From NCBI GenBank assembly GCA_003554025.1, contig PWFC01000074.1:62001-126000 (forward strand): a stretch of 64,000 bases of DNA, in the 5' to 3' direction. Origin of the DNA: Mollicutes bacterium (GTDB taxonomy: Bacteria > Bacillota_I > Bacilli_A > Izemoplasmatales > Izemoplasmataceae). Shown piece by piece: positions 42,064 through 51,680 of this stretch. Each line of letters starts with the position of its first letter. Positions within the stretch are counted from its first letter, which is position 1. The notes below the pieces were generated by a model. It saw nothing but the letters and a program-made list of their open reading frames with translations. It was not told where the DNA came from and ran no database searches. Both the position numbers and the translations under genes were made by a program.

Positions 42064-42930
42064 CTAATAGCGTTTTTCTTTTGCGTCTAACTCTTGGTAG
42101 ATTTGTTTGTAGTTGTCGTAGCGAAACGCGGGAATGTCTTGATTGGCGACCGCTTTTTTCACGGCGCATTTGGGTTCGTTCATGTGGGTGCATCCTCGGA
42201 ATTGGCATTTCGAAGACAGTTCAAAGAAATCCGGATACATATGCGGCAAATCTTCGGCTTCAAGGCCGCCAAAGTCGAGTTTGGAAAAGCCCGGAGTGTC
42301 GGCCACAAGGCCGTCGCATATCCTCAGAAGCTCAACGTGTCTAGTCGTATGACGGCCGCGGCCAAGAGCTTTGGAGACATCGCCTATCTTCAAAGAAAGC
42401 GAAGGGTCGATGGCGTTTAAAAGGCTGCTTTTACCGCCGCCGGTTTGACCGGCCAAAACGCTTATTTTGTCTGCGAATACGTTTGATAACGCCCGAAGTC
42501 TTTCAGTGTCGTGCTTGCTGACGTAGTAGACCTCGTAAAAAGTCTCGTAATAGGAAAGTTTTTCTTGAAGGTCGGCCAGTTCTGTTTCGCTCAACAAATC
42601 GATTTTGTTCACAACGATTATAGGGGTTATGTCTTCGCTTTCGATCAAGACCAAAAAGCGGTCCATCAGGAAAAAGCTGAAATCCGGTTCTTTGGCGGAG
42701 TTGATCAGCACCGCCTGGTCGATGTTGGCGATTGGGGGACGGTGCAGGTCGTTTTGCCGTTTCAGAATTTCGGTGATGAAATCCTGCCCGAAAAGCACAC
42801 GATCGCCGACTTTCGGCGAGGACTTCACATGACGAAACTTCCCGCGCGCCTTGCGGTTCACTCGGTTTCCCTTTTCGTCCTCGACCGTGTACACGCCGCC
42901 GAGAAGCTTGACAATTCTTCCTTCTTCCAT
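42064..42930 (-). CDS. rsgA: Ribosome small subunit-dependent GTPase RsgA
   Basis: This 288-residue protein has an N-terminal OB domain (RIVKLLGGVYTVEDEKGN). A circularly permuted GTPase follows, with G4 (VVNKIDLL), G1 (LAGQTGGGKSSLLNAI) and G3 (DTPGFSKLDFGG). A zinc knuckle ends it: CQFRGCTHMNEPKCAVKKAV. It checks late 30S subunit assembly and releases RbfA. The G1 loop reads GQTGGGKSS where GQSGVGKSS is usual. In B. subtilis prpC and prkC lie upstream. Here an ABC permease gene ends 9 bases before it. Confidence 0.96.
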   Translation of the reverse strand: MEEGRIVKLLGGVYTVEDEKGNRVNRKARGKFRHVKSSPKVGDRVLFGQDFITEILKRQNDLHRPPIANIDQAVLINSAKEPDFSFFLMDRFLVLIESEDITPIIVVNKIDLLSETELADLQEKLSYYETFYEVYYVSKHDTERLRALSNVFADKISVLAGQTGGGKSSLLNAIDPSLSLKIGDVSKALGRGRHTTRHVELLRICDGLVADTPGFSKLDFGGLEAEDLPHMYPDFFELSSKCQFRGCTHMNEPKCAVKKAVANQDIPAFRYDNYKQIYQELDAKEKRY

Positions 42931-42939
42931 AAAACACTC

Positions 42940-45297
42940 CTACTCTTGATACATCGTCAGCGCTTCTTGCAAACTCAAGCGCTTGATTCGGCGTTTCGCG
43001 CTCAAAGTGCCCAAAAGCGTCATCAACAAAAACAGCGCCGCAAAAACGCCGACATGCGTGGGCAAAACTTGAAGCGGTACCAAAAACTCATACATTTCCG
43101 CAGTCCAGCGGCGAAAAAACGAAAACGACAAAACGGCGATGGGAATCGTCAGCAAAAATAAGACGACGTTCGCTTTTTCGTAACCGCCAAGCAGTATACG
43201 GTGTATGTCCTTATTATCATAGCCCAAAACTTTGAACAACGCAAGCGGATAGTAATGATCTTCAACGGTCATCACCGTCAACAAATACACCACAATCAAA
43301 CCGATGAAAAGCGCCCCGCCGATGATGACAAGAATGAATGCGTTGAACACATCGTGCAAGCTTTCCACGTGCGAAAGCAAATCCTCCGTATGGATGACCG
43401 AGGCAAAGGCGTTTTCGCTCAACGGCTCGTCCGAATACACTACGTTATAAGCTTCTTCATCGTCAAAAAGCCATTCGGCAAGCGTCGATCGGTCGATGAA
43501 CACCTGCGAGCCGGCATACGGCGTAGCCACCGCGACAATCTCCAGATCGAGTTCGCGTTCGGCAACCCGAAGCGTAACTGTATCCCCGCGGGATAAGCCG
43601 GTCAAATCCTTGAAACTCGCACTGATCACAAGCCCTTCATCAAGCTTGCCTAACAAGTCGTTTCCCGCCGCATCCTTCAAAGGATGAAGACTTTGGCCCC
43701 CATCAAGACCAATCGCTTCGCCGCGTTCGTCGTTGATTTTGACCGGTATCTCGATCGCTTTCTCGCCGTTTTCCTCATCCACGCAAATCCCTTCGCAATA
43801 ACCCTTCGAAACAATCGAAGTGCTCTCGTAATATTCGGGAAGCGTTCGATCAAACACGCCCATCATCGCAAAACTGAAGAGCCCGGCGAACACCGCGGCG
43901 AAGATGCCCACCGCGTACACCGTGAATTTCCCGAGATGCCTCGCGATAAAAGCAACTTGCAAGCGGAAAAGGAAAGAAAAGCGGGCAAAAGCGTTGCGCA
44001 TGCGCTTGAATTTCACCACGGCGAAATCGCTCAATTTGGGATGAATCAGTTCCACCGGTCGCAACCGGAACAGCCGCATAAGCATAAAATACGTGATCAA
44101 AAGAAGCAGGGCCAAGGGCGCCAAAATGGCTACGCTAAAGGTTTCCAACCGGAAAACGACATCCCCCGCAGGCAGCAAGTAAAACATCCTGAAAAGATCT
44201 TGCAACGCCGGGGCGGCCAAATGACCGACGGTATACCCCGCCAGCAAGAAAACCAAGCCGTAAAGACCGAACACCGTCAAAAACGGACCGACCATCGCCC
44301 GGCTTGGGACGCCTAACGCTCTTAGCACCCCGAACGTTCGCCGCGAAGCGCGGACCGTCTTCGCCATAAGCATCAAAATGATGATCAGGCCGATCGCCGC
44401 GATGAACAAGCTGAACATCAGCGCGAAGGCTTGCGAACCCTCGATTTCCGCGTAAATCGCCCCGCTTCGGACGTTGTTTTCAGTCAGCACCAACCGTTCG
44501 AAAAAGGGAAATTGAACGTATGTGTCAGCGCCAACGGCCTCTTCAAGGTCTTCAGCGCTTACATCTTGCAAAAGGCCCGCGTAATACATATGAGGGGCAA
44601 CCGGAAAATCCGCAAAGTCTTCGTCGCTCATCAGCGCAAGCGTCTGGTGGGTGCTGTCCATCAAAAGCACGTGGTCGATCACCGGAAGATTGTAATCGGG
44701 AAAAAGGACGAACCCGCTGATGGTGAACGTTTCCTCCCGCAAACGCAAAGAATCGCCAATTTCTAAGTCTCTTGCCCGAGCGAAATTTTGGGTAATGGCG
44801 ATTTCTCCGGCTTGTGGCGTTTCGCCTTCTTCGATATGGGATTTGTTGATGGCCTTGGCATCGTTTAGGATGCGCATGCGGTAGTTATCTCCTTCAACCG
44901 CGAACGTCAAATCCTTGGCCAGCCTCGCCTCAAGGTCAACATCGGGAAACTGTTCAAGCAATTGTTGCCTCCGGTTTTCGACAATTTCCATAGAACAGCC
45001 CCGGTTTTCCCGATATAGCGCTTGAAGCGATGCCTTCGACAGACCGCACTCTTCAAGCGCGTAAAGCCGTTCGCTTTCGTCTAGGGCGTCGGACACTTCG
45101 AAAACGAAGTCTTCTTGTTTGGTTTTTTCAAAATACTCTTCGCTCGCCTCTTGAAAAGCGCCGATGCTATCGGCAATGGAGGTATAGATGAAGCCGCTGA
45201 TAAAAAGCAAGACCCCAAGCAATAAAAACGACAGCCATTTTTCCCGCATGAACCGCCAAACATAGAGAAAATACAATCTAATGCCATGCGATTTCAT
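42940..45297 (-). CDS. FtsX-like ABC transporter permease with two FtsX domains
   Basis: This 785-residue membrane protein has an N-terminal membrane segment (about 14-35) and a large external domain (about 40-290). Three or four membrane segments around 290-430 include a VLRALGVPSRAMVGPFL block. A second membrane segment near 450-480 and another external domain follow, and a last FtsX block holds LFKVLGYDNKDIHRILLGGYEKA with three segments. This is the layout of YtrF/MacB/LolE-type permeases moving lipids, peptides or signals rather than small solutes. It overlaps the ATPase gene by 20 bases; the ATG at 45297 follows AAAGGTG. Confidence 0.85.
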   Translation of the reverse strand: MKSHGIRLYFLYVWRFMREKWLSFLLLGVLLFISGFIYTSIADSIGAFQEASEEYFEKTKQEDFVFEVSDALDESERLYALEECGLSKASLQALYRENRGCSMEIVENRRQQLLEQFPDVDLEARLAKDLTFAVEGDNYRMRILNDAKAINKSHIEEGETPQAGEIAITQNFARARDLEIGDSLRLREETFTISGFVLFPDYNLPVIDHVLLMDSTHQTLALMSDEDFADFPVAPHMYYAGLLQDVSAEDLEEAVGADTYVQFPFFERLVLTENNVRSGAIYAEIEGSQAFALMFSLFIAAIGLIIILMLMAKTVRASRRTFGVLRALGVPSRAMVGPFLTVFGLYGLVFLLAGYTVGHLAAPALQDLFRMFYLLPAGDVVFRLETFSVAILAPLALLLLITYFMLMRLFRLRPVELIHPKLSDFAVVKFKRMRNAFARFSFLFRLQVAFIARHLGKFTVYAVGIFAAVFAGLFSFAMMGVFDRTLPEYYESTSIVSKGYCEGICVDEENGEKAIEIPVKINDERGEAIGLDGGQSLHPLKDAAGNDLLGKLDEGLVISASFKDLTGLSRGDTVTLRVAERELDLEIVAVATPYAGSQVFIDRSTLAEWLFDDEEAYNVVYSDEPLSENAFASVIHTEDLLSHVESLHDVFNAFILVIIGGALFIGLIVVYLLTVMTVEDHYYPLALFKVLGYDNKDIHRILLGGYEKANVVLFLLTIPIAVLSFSFFRRWTAEMYEFLVPLQVLPTHVGVFAALFLLMTLLGTLSAKRRIKRLSLQEALTMYQE

Positions 45298-45979
45298 CAG
45301 GAGACACCTTTTGTTTGTTGATGGAATCTTCAACGATACGGCCTGAATTCATGCGGACAATTCGATCGGCGATTTGGGCGATACCGGCGTTGTGCGTCAC
45401 CAAAACAACCGTCGTCGAAAGCTCTTTGTGCAGCTTTGTGAGAAGCGAGAGAATCGCTTTGCCCGTCTTCTCATCAAGCGCGCCCGTAGGCTCGTCGCAA
45501 AACAGTATGCTCGGCTTTTTCACAAGCGCACGAGCGATGGAGACGCGTTGCTGCTCGCCGCCTGAAAGCTCAAATGGATACTTTTTCTCATACCCATTTA
45601 GGCCAACCATGCGAAGCGCTTCGCCGCTTTCATAAGGGTTTTTGACGCCATAAGCGCCGGTTTCGACGTTTTCGGCCACATTCAAAGTGGAAAGCAAGTG
45701 GTATTGCTGAAAAACAAAGCCTAGACGTTCCCGGCGAAACTTTAAAAGTTCCTTTTCGCCATACGAAGTGAGGATGTCCTCATCAATCCGTATTTCTCCT
45801 TCACTGACGGTATCAAGACCACCGGTCACGTTCAAAAGAGTGCTCTTGCCGGACCCCGAGGGGCCAAGCACCACCACAAACTCTCCGGTCTCAACTCGCA
45901 GATCGACGTCTTTGAGAGCTTCTACCTGAACTTTGGTTTCGGTGAAAATTTTCCATACGGACTTTAACGCAATCGACAT
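45278..45979 (-). CDS. ABC transporter ATP-binding protein, MacB/LolD type
   Basis: This 233-residue ATPase has Walker A LGPSGSGKSTLLNVTGGLD, a Q-loop in LGFVFQQYHLLSTLNVAENVE, signature ELSGGEQQRVSIARALVKKP, Walker B ILFCDEPTGALDEKTG and the H-loop VVLVTHNAGIAQIADRIVRM. These fit the family that pairs with FtsX-like permeases. It starts 13 bases after addA with a GAAGGAGGG site and overlaps the permease gene, so the two form one transporter inside a DNA-repair and ribosome-assembly operon. Confidence 0.94.
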   Translation of the reverse strand: MSIALKSVWKIFTETKVQVEALKDVDLRVETGEFVVVLGPSGSGKSTLLNVTGGLDTVSEGEIRIDEDILTSYGEKELLKFRRERLGFVFQQYHLLSTLNVAENVETGAYGVKNPYESGEALRMVGLNGYEKKYPFELSGGEQQRVSIARALVKKPSILFCDEPTGALDEKTGKAILSLLTKLHKELSTTVVLVTHNAGIAQIADRIVRMNSGRIVEDSINKQKVSPDEIAWH

Positions 45980-45992
45980 GTCGAACCCTCCT

Positions 45993-48900
45993 TCACAAAA
46001 CTTTCAAGAAACGCGCTTCAACAATCGAATAGAGATAACCCTCGACCGTCTTGTCGCTCAATGGCTGCAACACGCTCGCATACCCTTCGATTTGGCGAAT
46101 GTAACTTTCCTTTTCAATATCTTTTAGTTTATAGTCCACAATGATGAACTTCTCTTTTGTCTCTAAAAGCAAGTCGATATACCCCGTTGTCTCCACACCG
46201 TCTTCTTCGAAGGCGAAAGGGTATTCTTTGTAGGCCTTTTGAACATCGAGCGATTGAAAGAACGGATGTTCCACGAACGCTTTCAATCGTTTTTTGACGG
46301 CATCTTCCACATTCATGGTCTCCATCTGGCCTAAAGGGTCGCCCTCAAGATCGAGCGATTCCAGCAAATCGTGAAACTCGTTGCCCGTTTCGATCGCTAG
46401 AAGCGCCTCTTTGTCCAACAACTCTCCTGCGCCTTCGCTAAAAGAGCGGCTCTCTTTTTCAACAGGGGCTTCGGGCGGCTTTGCATAGGCCTTGCCAAAC
46501 GGCTCCGCCAAAAGAGAAGGCTTTTTTTTCCAAACATCGCGTGAGATGTCATAATCGTTCAAATCAAGCGAAGTCACGGCGTGTTGCAACCTAGGAAGAA
46601 GCGACTTGAAAACGTCGGCGAACGATGAGTATTCACGTCGTGCGAACAGTTCAATTTTGCCCTCGGCAGGCGAATCCAACCGATCTTTTTCCTCATTGAC
46701 ACCAAGAGGCGCCACAATGCCTTCTTTCGCTCGACTCATCGCCACATACAAAAGCCTGAGCCGTTCGGAGATGTCGGCTTCTTTTTCCCGCACGCGCTTC
46801 AAATGAAACAAGAAACTTTTGTCAAGGCCTTCTTCAACATGCGGTACGATGAAGCCCAGGTTTTTGTCGAACTCGACGTTGCGTATGCTTGAGAAGTGGA
46901 AACGTTTGTACAAGTGAGGAAGATAGACGAAAGGAAACTGGAGGCCTTTGGACTTGTGCATCGTGAGAAGATGCACGCGGTCTTTGTCAAAAGCGCTTGT
47001 GATTTGGAGTTCGCGATCCTCTCCGGCCTCGACTAAACTGTCAAAATAGCGGAGAAAATCCTCCAAAGTCTCTCCGGATTCGCCGCGATCTTTGGCAAAA
47101 CGCATCAAGGAATCGATGCGGAGTTTCGCGTGGTTCGTCTCACCTATGCGTACAAGCCTCTCAATAAACGAAAAGGTGGAAAGAGTTTGGTGGACAAGGT
47201 CCTCAAGCGGAAGCGTCAAAGCGCTATGGGCGAGTTCGTAAAGGTTTGAAAACAACGGAAGAAACTCCTCCTGAAGATGGTTTTCAAGACGCTTTTTGGT
47301 TTGTGGACGATATCTGGGAAACCGCAAAACTTGTTTGGCAATCGCGTCGTCGGCAAAATCGAAGAGAAACGAACGCGCAACACTCATGAAGGCGTGCTTG
47401 AATCGTTTTTCGTAGGTTTCATCGTTACGAAGCGATTCTATCAATACAAGCACCCGACGCAATACGGCAATTTCTTCGTGGGCGATAAACGACGGGTTTT
47501 TGTGCACAAAGAGCGGCACACCAACATGTTCGAAGACTTCGACGAACTTATCATAGGACGTGGTTTTCTCGCTTAAAACGGCAAAATCTCCGTATTCAAT
47601 GTCGCGAAGCCTTCCGTCTTCGAAAACCTTCTCTTTGTCTTCGACGCGACGTTTGATATCGCGGGCTATGAAAAAGAGTTCGCTGCGTTCTTTTCCGTTT
47701 TCTTTCAGTATATCGTCGTGGTCCTCTTCATCGTAAAGCGCAAGCGTCAAACCATAGGGAGTGTTCCCATCAACGTGTTTTTCGTAATCTTCGTTTCCGA
47801 AAGTGAGCGCTTGTTCGGCGTCGTAATCGATACCGCCAATGCGGCGATCCATTACGCCCTCGAAGACACGATTGATGTCGGAGAGGATCTCCTTTCGGCT
47901 GCGAAAATTGTCGGTGAGCGGCACGACTTCGCCGCCGCCTTCTTGTTTATAGCGTCGGTATTTTTCGGCGAATATGGTTGGGTCCGCGTCGCGAAAACGA
48001 TAAATCGACTGTTTGACGTCGCCGACCATGTAGAGATTGTTGTCGGTGATTTTTTCAACAAACGCTTCCTGCATGGCGTTGGTGTCTTGGTACTCATCGA
48101 CCATCACTTCGTGAATGCTCTGTTTTAGGGACTTTAGGATTTCCGGGTGATCGTTAAGAATGTCCAAGGCAATTCTTGCGACGTTGGCGTAATCGAACGT
48201 TTCTTCTCTTTGTTCAAAAGCGTAAAGCCGTTCGTCGAAATCCTGAAGCAGCTTAACGATTTCTTCGACATGAGATTTTGTGGACATGAACGCCTTTTTA
48301 TGGGCGGTTTTGTCGCGATCGACGTATTCGCCGAGGTCCTTTTCAACGAATTTTTTAAGCGCAGCGCGCTGGGATTTGAGCACTTCTTTTTCGTCTTCGT
48401 GGGGAGTGTTTTTGAGCTTTGACGAAACGCTTCGCAAATTCGGCCACTCAACGCCATTTTCCAAAACACGATAAACACCGTCGTAACTCTTTGCGTCTAG
48501 CAACGGCGAAAGGGCCGATACGATTGAATCGCGCACGGTTTCCGCCTCTTCGCAAAGCGAAAGCGACGCAAACGAAGCAACCTTTCCGGCTAAGATGCGG
48601 TTTAAGTCCAAGACGAAACGTTCGTATTCGGCGAACATTGCTTCAAATCGCTTCTCGGTGAAAAACCCGCTTCTGACAAAACGAAAGAATCGTTTTTTGT
48701 CGTAATGAAGACTCAAGGCTTCGTAAAAATACAGGATGTGTTTTTTCAGAGTAAAATCGCTCTTTTGCGAAAACGTTTCGGCGTAATCAAGAAACCCTTC
48801 TTCTTTACGGCTAAAAGCGTCTTCTAACACCTCGTCAACGATTTCATCCTTTTTAAGGGCAAGCATGGCCTGGTCGGCGATGGTGGCTTCCGGCGAAATG

Positions 48901-49241
48901 TTTTTCATGTATCCGTATTTTTTCAACAAGAAAAACGCGTAGCTGTCGAAGGTGCGGATATGGGCGGCGTCTAACCCCTCAAGGGCTCTTTGAAGATGGG
49001 GGTGTTCGTCGACGTTTTTCAAGACGGCGTCGCGGATGCGTTCCTTCATCTCGGCGGCGGCCTTGTTGGTGAAGGTTAAAATGACGAGGCTTTGGATGTC
49101 GACGCCTTGTTTGAGTTTGTGGATGACGCGCTCGGTCAAAACGGCCGTTTTGCCGCTACCGGCTCCGGCGCTAACCAGCAAATTACGGCCGGTTTTCGAA
49201 ATCGCTTCTTGTTGGGCGGTCGTATAGTTGAAGGACATCAT
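45993..49241 (-). CDS. addA: ATP-dependent helicase-nuclease subunit AddA (RexA-like)
   Basis: This 1082-residue UvrD-type helicase has Walker A VSAGAGSGKTAVLTERVI, VILTFTNKAAAEMKERI, motif II VMVDEYQDTNAMQEAFV, VGDVKQSIYRFRDADPTIF, and LLTMHKSKGLQFPFVYLPHLYK with LRLLYVAMSRAKEG. The RecB-type nuclease at the end has FIIVDYKLKDI (Asp and Lys of the active site). With AddB it resects double-strand breaks. About 1200-1230 residues is usual, so this one is compact. The first ATG overlaps the addB stop (ATGA). The second ATG (49238) has better spacing to GGAGG. Confidence 0.93.
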   Translation of the reverse strand: MMSFNYTTAQQEAISKTGRNLLVSAGAGSGKTAVLTERVIHKLKQGVDIQSLVILTFTNKAAAEMKERIRDAVLKNVDEHPHLQRALEGLDAAHIRTFDSYAFFLLKKYGYMKNISPEATIADQAMLALKKDEIVDEVLEDAFSRKEEGFLDYAETFSQKSDFTLKKHILYFYEALSLHYDKKRFFRFVRSGFFTEKRFEAMFAEYERFVLDLNRILAGKVASFASLSLCEEAETVRDSIVSALSPLLDAKSYDGVYRVLENGVEWPNLRSVSSKLKNTPHEDEKEVLKSQRAALKKFVEKDLGEYVDRDKTAHKKAFMSTKSHVEEIVKLLQDFDERLYAFEQREETFDYANVARIALDILNDHPEILKSLKQSIHEVMVDEYQDTNAMQEAFVEKITDNNLYMVGDVKQSIYRFRDADPTIFAEKYRRYKQEGGGEVVPLTDNFRSRKEILSDINRVFEGVMDRRIGGIDYDAEQALTFGNEDYEKHVDGNTPYGLTLALYDEEDHDDILKENGKERSELFFIARDIKRRVEDKEKVFEDGRLRDIEYGDFAVLSEKTTSYDKFVEVFEHVGVPLFVHKNPSFIAHEEIAVLRRVLVLIESLRNDETYEKRFKHAFMSVARSFLFDFADDAIAKQVLRFPRYRPQTKKRLENHLQEEFLPLFSNLYELAHSALTLPLEDLVHQTLSTFSFIERLVRIGETNHAKLRIDSLMRFAKDRGESGETLEDFLRYFDSLVEAGEDRELQITSAFDKDRVHLLTMHKSKGLQFPFVYLPHLYKRFHFSSIRNVEFDKNLGFIVPHVEEGLDKSFLFHLKRVREKEADISERLRLLYVAMSRAKEGIVAPLGVNEEKDRLDSPAEGKIELFARREYSSFADVFKSLLPRLQHAVTSLDLNDYDISRDVWKKKPSLLAEPFGKAYAKPPEAPVEKESRSFSEGAGELLDKEALLAIETGNEFHDLLESLDLEGDPLGQMETMNVEDAVKKRLKAFVEHPFFQSLDVQKAYKEYPFAFEEDGVETTGYIDLLLETKEKFIIVDYKLKDIEKESYIRQIEGYASVLQPLSDKTVEGYLYSIVEARFLKVL

Positions 49242-51670
49242 GATTCCTCCTTGGTAAGCCGTTTGAAGATTTCTTTGTCTTTCATCTTCTCAATGGTTTG
49301 ATAGTCGCGTTTTCTCCGGTAGCACACATCGGAAAACGGACAGTATTCGCAGCTGATTTGCCGGTTTTTGCCGTCTTGTTTGGGACGGATGTCGAAACGT
49401 CCTTCAAGGATTTTTTCAAACGCCGTTTCGATCAAGGAATCCGTATGTTCAAGCAAGCTTATCAAACCGTCGCTTGTAAATTGTTTGGTTAAGCCGTGAA
49501 GGCCGCCGTCTTTGTTCGTACGAAGATTTCGGATGAACGAATCAACGTCGTATTCTGAATCGAGACGGCGTAGCTTTGTTGGGTCGTTGAGTGTGTACCC
49601 GCGGAGTTTGTAAAAATCGCGCAACTGTTCTACATAGGAAGCGCCTCGTTCTCGGGGGAAGGGGGTATGGAGAATGGTTTGTTCGTAAAAGCCCGTGAAC
49701 ATAGCGCTTGGCTTGTTTTCCAAATGCAAAAGCATATAGACAAGAAGCTGCGCCGACATGCCATAGTAGGCAAGCGAAAGGTCAAAGGTCGGTTTCGTGC
49801 TCTTGTAATCGATGAGGACGTAGTCTTCGCCGTCGCGCAAGACCTTGTCGATGACGCCAACTAGGCGCGCTCGCCCTTTCAGATAAGATTTTTCATAGCG
49901 CCCTTCAAGCGCATCGGTCGCATATTCGGTTCTCCGGTGTTGTTCGCGGATGTGGGCATGCGCAGACTTTATGGCTTCTTTCGACTTTTCCAAGTAAAAA
50001 CGCTCTTTGGCGGTCGGCGTTTTGGGCAAGTGTTCTTGCAAAAGCTCTTCCAACCGTTCATTCGAAAGGTTTTCCTCATCCAGCGCAGTTTCCAGTACAT
50101 GGTGGTAAAAACGGCCCAACGCCAAGTTCAAGTCTTCTTCCCGTTCTTCTATGGAAAGGAGGTGGTCAAGAAAAAAACGAAACGGACACTCGAAATATGT
50201 GTTGAGCTTCGTATAGGAGAGTTTCAAGGAATCGGGCAAGACTTTTTGAAGCGTCGCTTCGCTCAAATTGCCGAAGCGATTGTCGTAAGTGTCTAATTCC
50301 CTTTCAAAAAGGCCGTAGAACTTTTTAAGCGTTTCGTTTTCGACTCCATAAAGGGCGTATTCGTCATAAAGCGCTTTGGCGTGAAGCTTGTCGGCGATTT
50401 CGCTATAAGGTTGGGATTGCATCGAATGCGGCGTTTCTTCTTGAAAAGCGTAGCGGCGTTTCAAGGCGTCGACGACATGGCTTTTTGTGTAATGCGCCTC
50501 CGCCCCTTTTTCTGAGAAGCTCATAGAAACGTTTGCGAATCTTGCGGGCAAATCATGAATCTCCGCTTTGCGCTTAGCGTTTTCGACCGCGCTAGCGGGA
50601 AAGCCGATTTCCTCTTTGTCTTCTTTGTCCAAAAGGTCGCTTTCGCCGGCGTAAACGGGGAAATTTCCCTCGTGAGTGCCGACAATGAACAGATAGTCAT
50701 GCCCATCGGCGTCCAAACCATCGATGGCGGTGCACTCCACAGCGTCTTTATAATGGACCAACTCTACCTGGCGGTGTTTGAAGAGGTGTCTAAGAAAGGG
50801 AAGAACGTCCTTTACGTCGCTTTCAAGACGCACAAGCGGGTTGATTGTAGTACGGATGGTTTCTTTGATTTTCTCTTCCGTTTTTCCCCGTACGCCTTCA
50901 ATTTCGTCTAAAGCTTTGCGAAAGGCTTCGTAAAGATTCGTAGCGTCGCAATCGAGCGCTTCGAGAAAGCGTTTTGAAAGCGGAAACGAATAGAGGGGGC
51001 GCTTGTGAACGCCGTTTAGCGGCACAGAAAACGTTTCTTTCATGCGCATCAAAAACGGATGGTAAGCGCTATGGGCGTTTGCGATGGCAATATTGGAAAA
51101 AGGGACGCCTTCTTCGTGCAAACGTCGTATGGAAATCATGACGTCCTGCATTTCTTCTTCAAGTGTTTCAAAAGTTTTATGCGCGATGGACGGTTCGCTT
51201 TCTTTTTCAAAAGCGACGCGTTCAACGCCGTAAGGTTCAATCGCCTTGCAAGCGATGTCAAAAAGCGCGTCGTAAAAATCGCCGTAAACGACGATGCGAT
51301 GCGATTCAAACAACGAATCCGCGTTGCGGGGCATGCGCAAGGCGCCGCGTTCAATCAACTTTTGTTTCAAGTTTTGAAGAAGCCTGGGCAAAGACCTCTT
51401 ATAAGAAGCGTCCACATCGACGGTATAAAGATAGCGCATCAAGGGCTTGACAACTTCGGGTTTTTTTCCGAGTATGTTCGAGGCTTGATGCACAGCGTCG
51501 GGCTGTGTTTCGAAAAAGACCTTCTGAAAAAGGTCTTCTTTGCTCATAAAACGAACGGGGTGGAAAACCCTCTCCTCCCGCATACGTTTCAAAAGACGGG
51601 TTTTGGCGCGGTTTTTTGTCACGATGAGCAACGGTTTGGTTTCGTTTTTCATCAATTCAAGTAGGTCCAT
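49238..51670 (-). CDS. addB: PD-(D/E)XK nuclease subunit AddB/RexB-like
   Basis: This 810-residue protein has an inactivated helicase-like body and a C-terminal nuclease with VLIDYKSTKP. Four cysteines typical of the AddB iron-sulphur clamp are present: one in YFECPFRFFLDHLLS and three in SCEYCPFSDVCYRR. No Walker A is visible at the N-terminus (MDLLELMKNETKPLLIVTKN), so it resembles RexB more than B. subtilis AddB. It is much shorter than the usual 1100-1170 residues. The ATG at 51670 follows TAAGGGGGATACG, 10 bases after the rlmN stop; the longer in-frame extension lies inside rlmN. Confidence 0.87.
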   Translation of the reverse strand: MDLLELMKNETKPLLIVTKNRAKTRLLKRMREERVFHPVRFMSKEDLFQKVFFETQPDAVHQASNILGKKPEVVKPLMRYLYTVDVDASYKRSLPRLLQNLKQKLIERGALRMPRNADSLFESHRIVVYGDFYDALFDIACKAIEPYGVERVAFEKESEPSIAHKTFETLEEEMQDVMISIRRLHEEGVPFSNIAIANAHSAYHPFLMRMKETFSVPLNGVHKRPLYSFPLSKRFLEALDCDATNLYEAFRKALDEIEGVRGKTEEKIKETIRTTINPLVRLESDVKDVLPFLRHLFKHRQVELVHYKDAVECTAIDGLDADGHDYLFIVGTHEGNFPVYAGESDLLDKEDKEEIGFPASAVENAKRKAEIHDLPARFANVSMSFSEKGAEAHYTKSHVVDALKRRYAFQEETPHSMQSQPYSEIADKLHAKALYDEYALYGVENETLKKFYGLFERELDTYDNRFGNLSEATLQKVLPDSLKLSYTKLNTYFECPFRFFLDHLLSIEEREEDLNLALGRFYHHVLETALDEENLSNERLEELLQEHLPKTPTAKERFYLEKSKEAIKSAHAHIREQHRRTEYATDALEGRYEKSYLKGRARLVGVIDKVLRDGEDYVLIDYKSTKPTFDLSLAYYGMSAQLLVYMLLHLENKPSAMFTGFYEQTILHTPFPRERGASYVEQLRDFYKLRGYTLNDPTKLRRLDSEYDVDSFIRNLRTNKDGGLHGLTKQFTSDGLISLLEHTDSLIETAFEKILEGRFDIRPKQDGKNRQISCEYCPFSDVCYRRKRDYQTIEKMKDKEIFKRLTKEES

Positions 51671-51680
51671 CGTATCCCCC

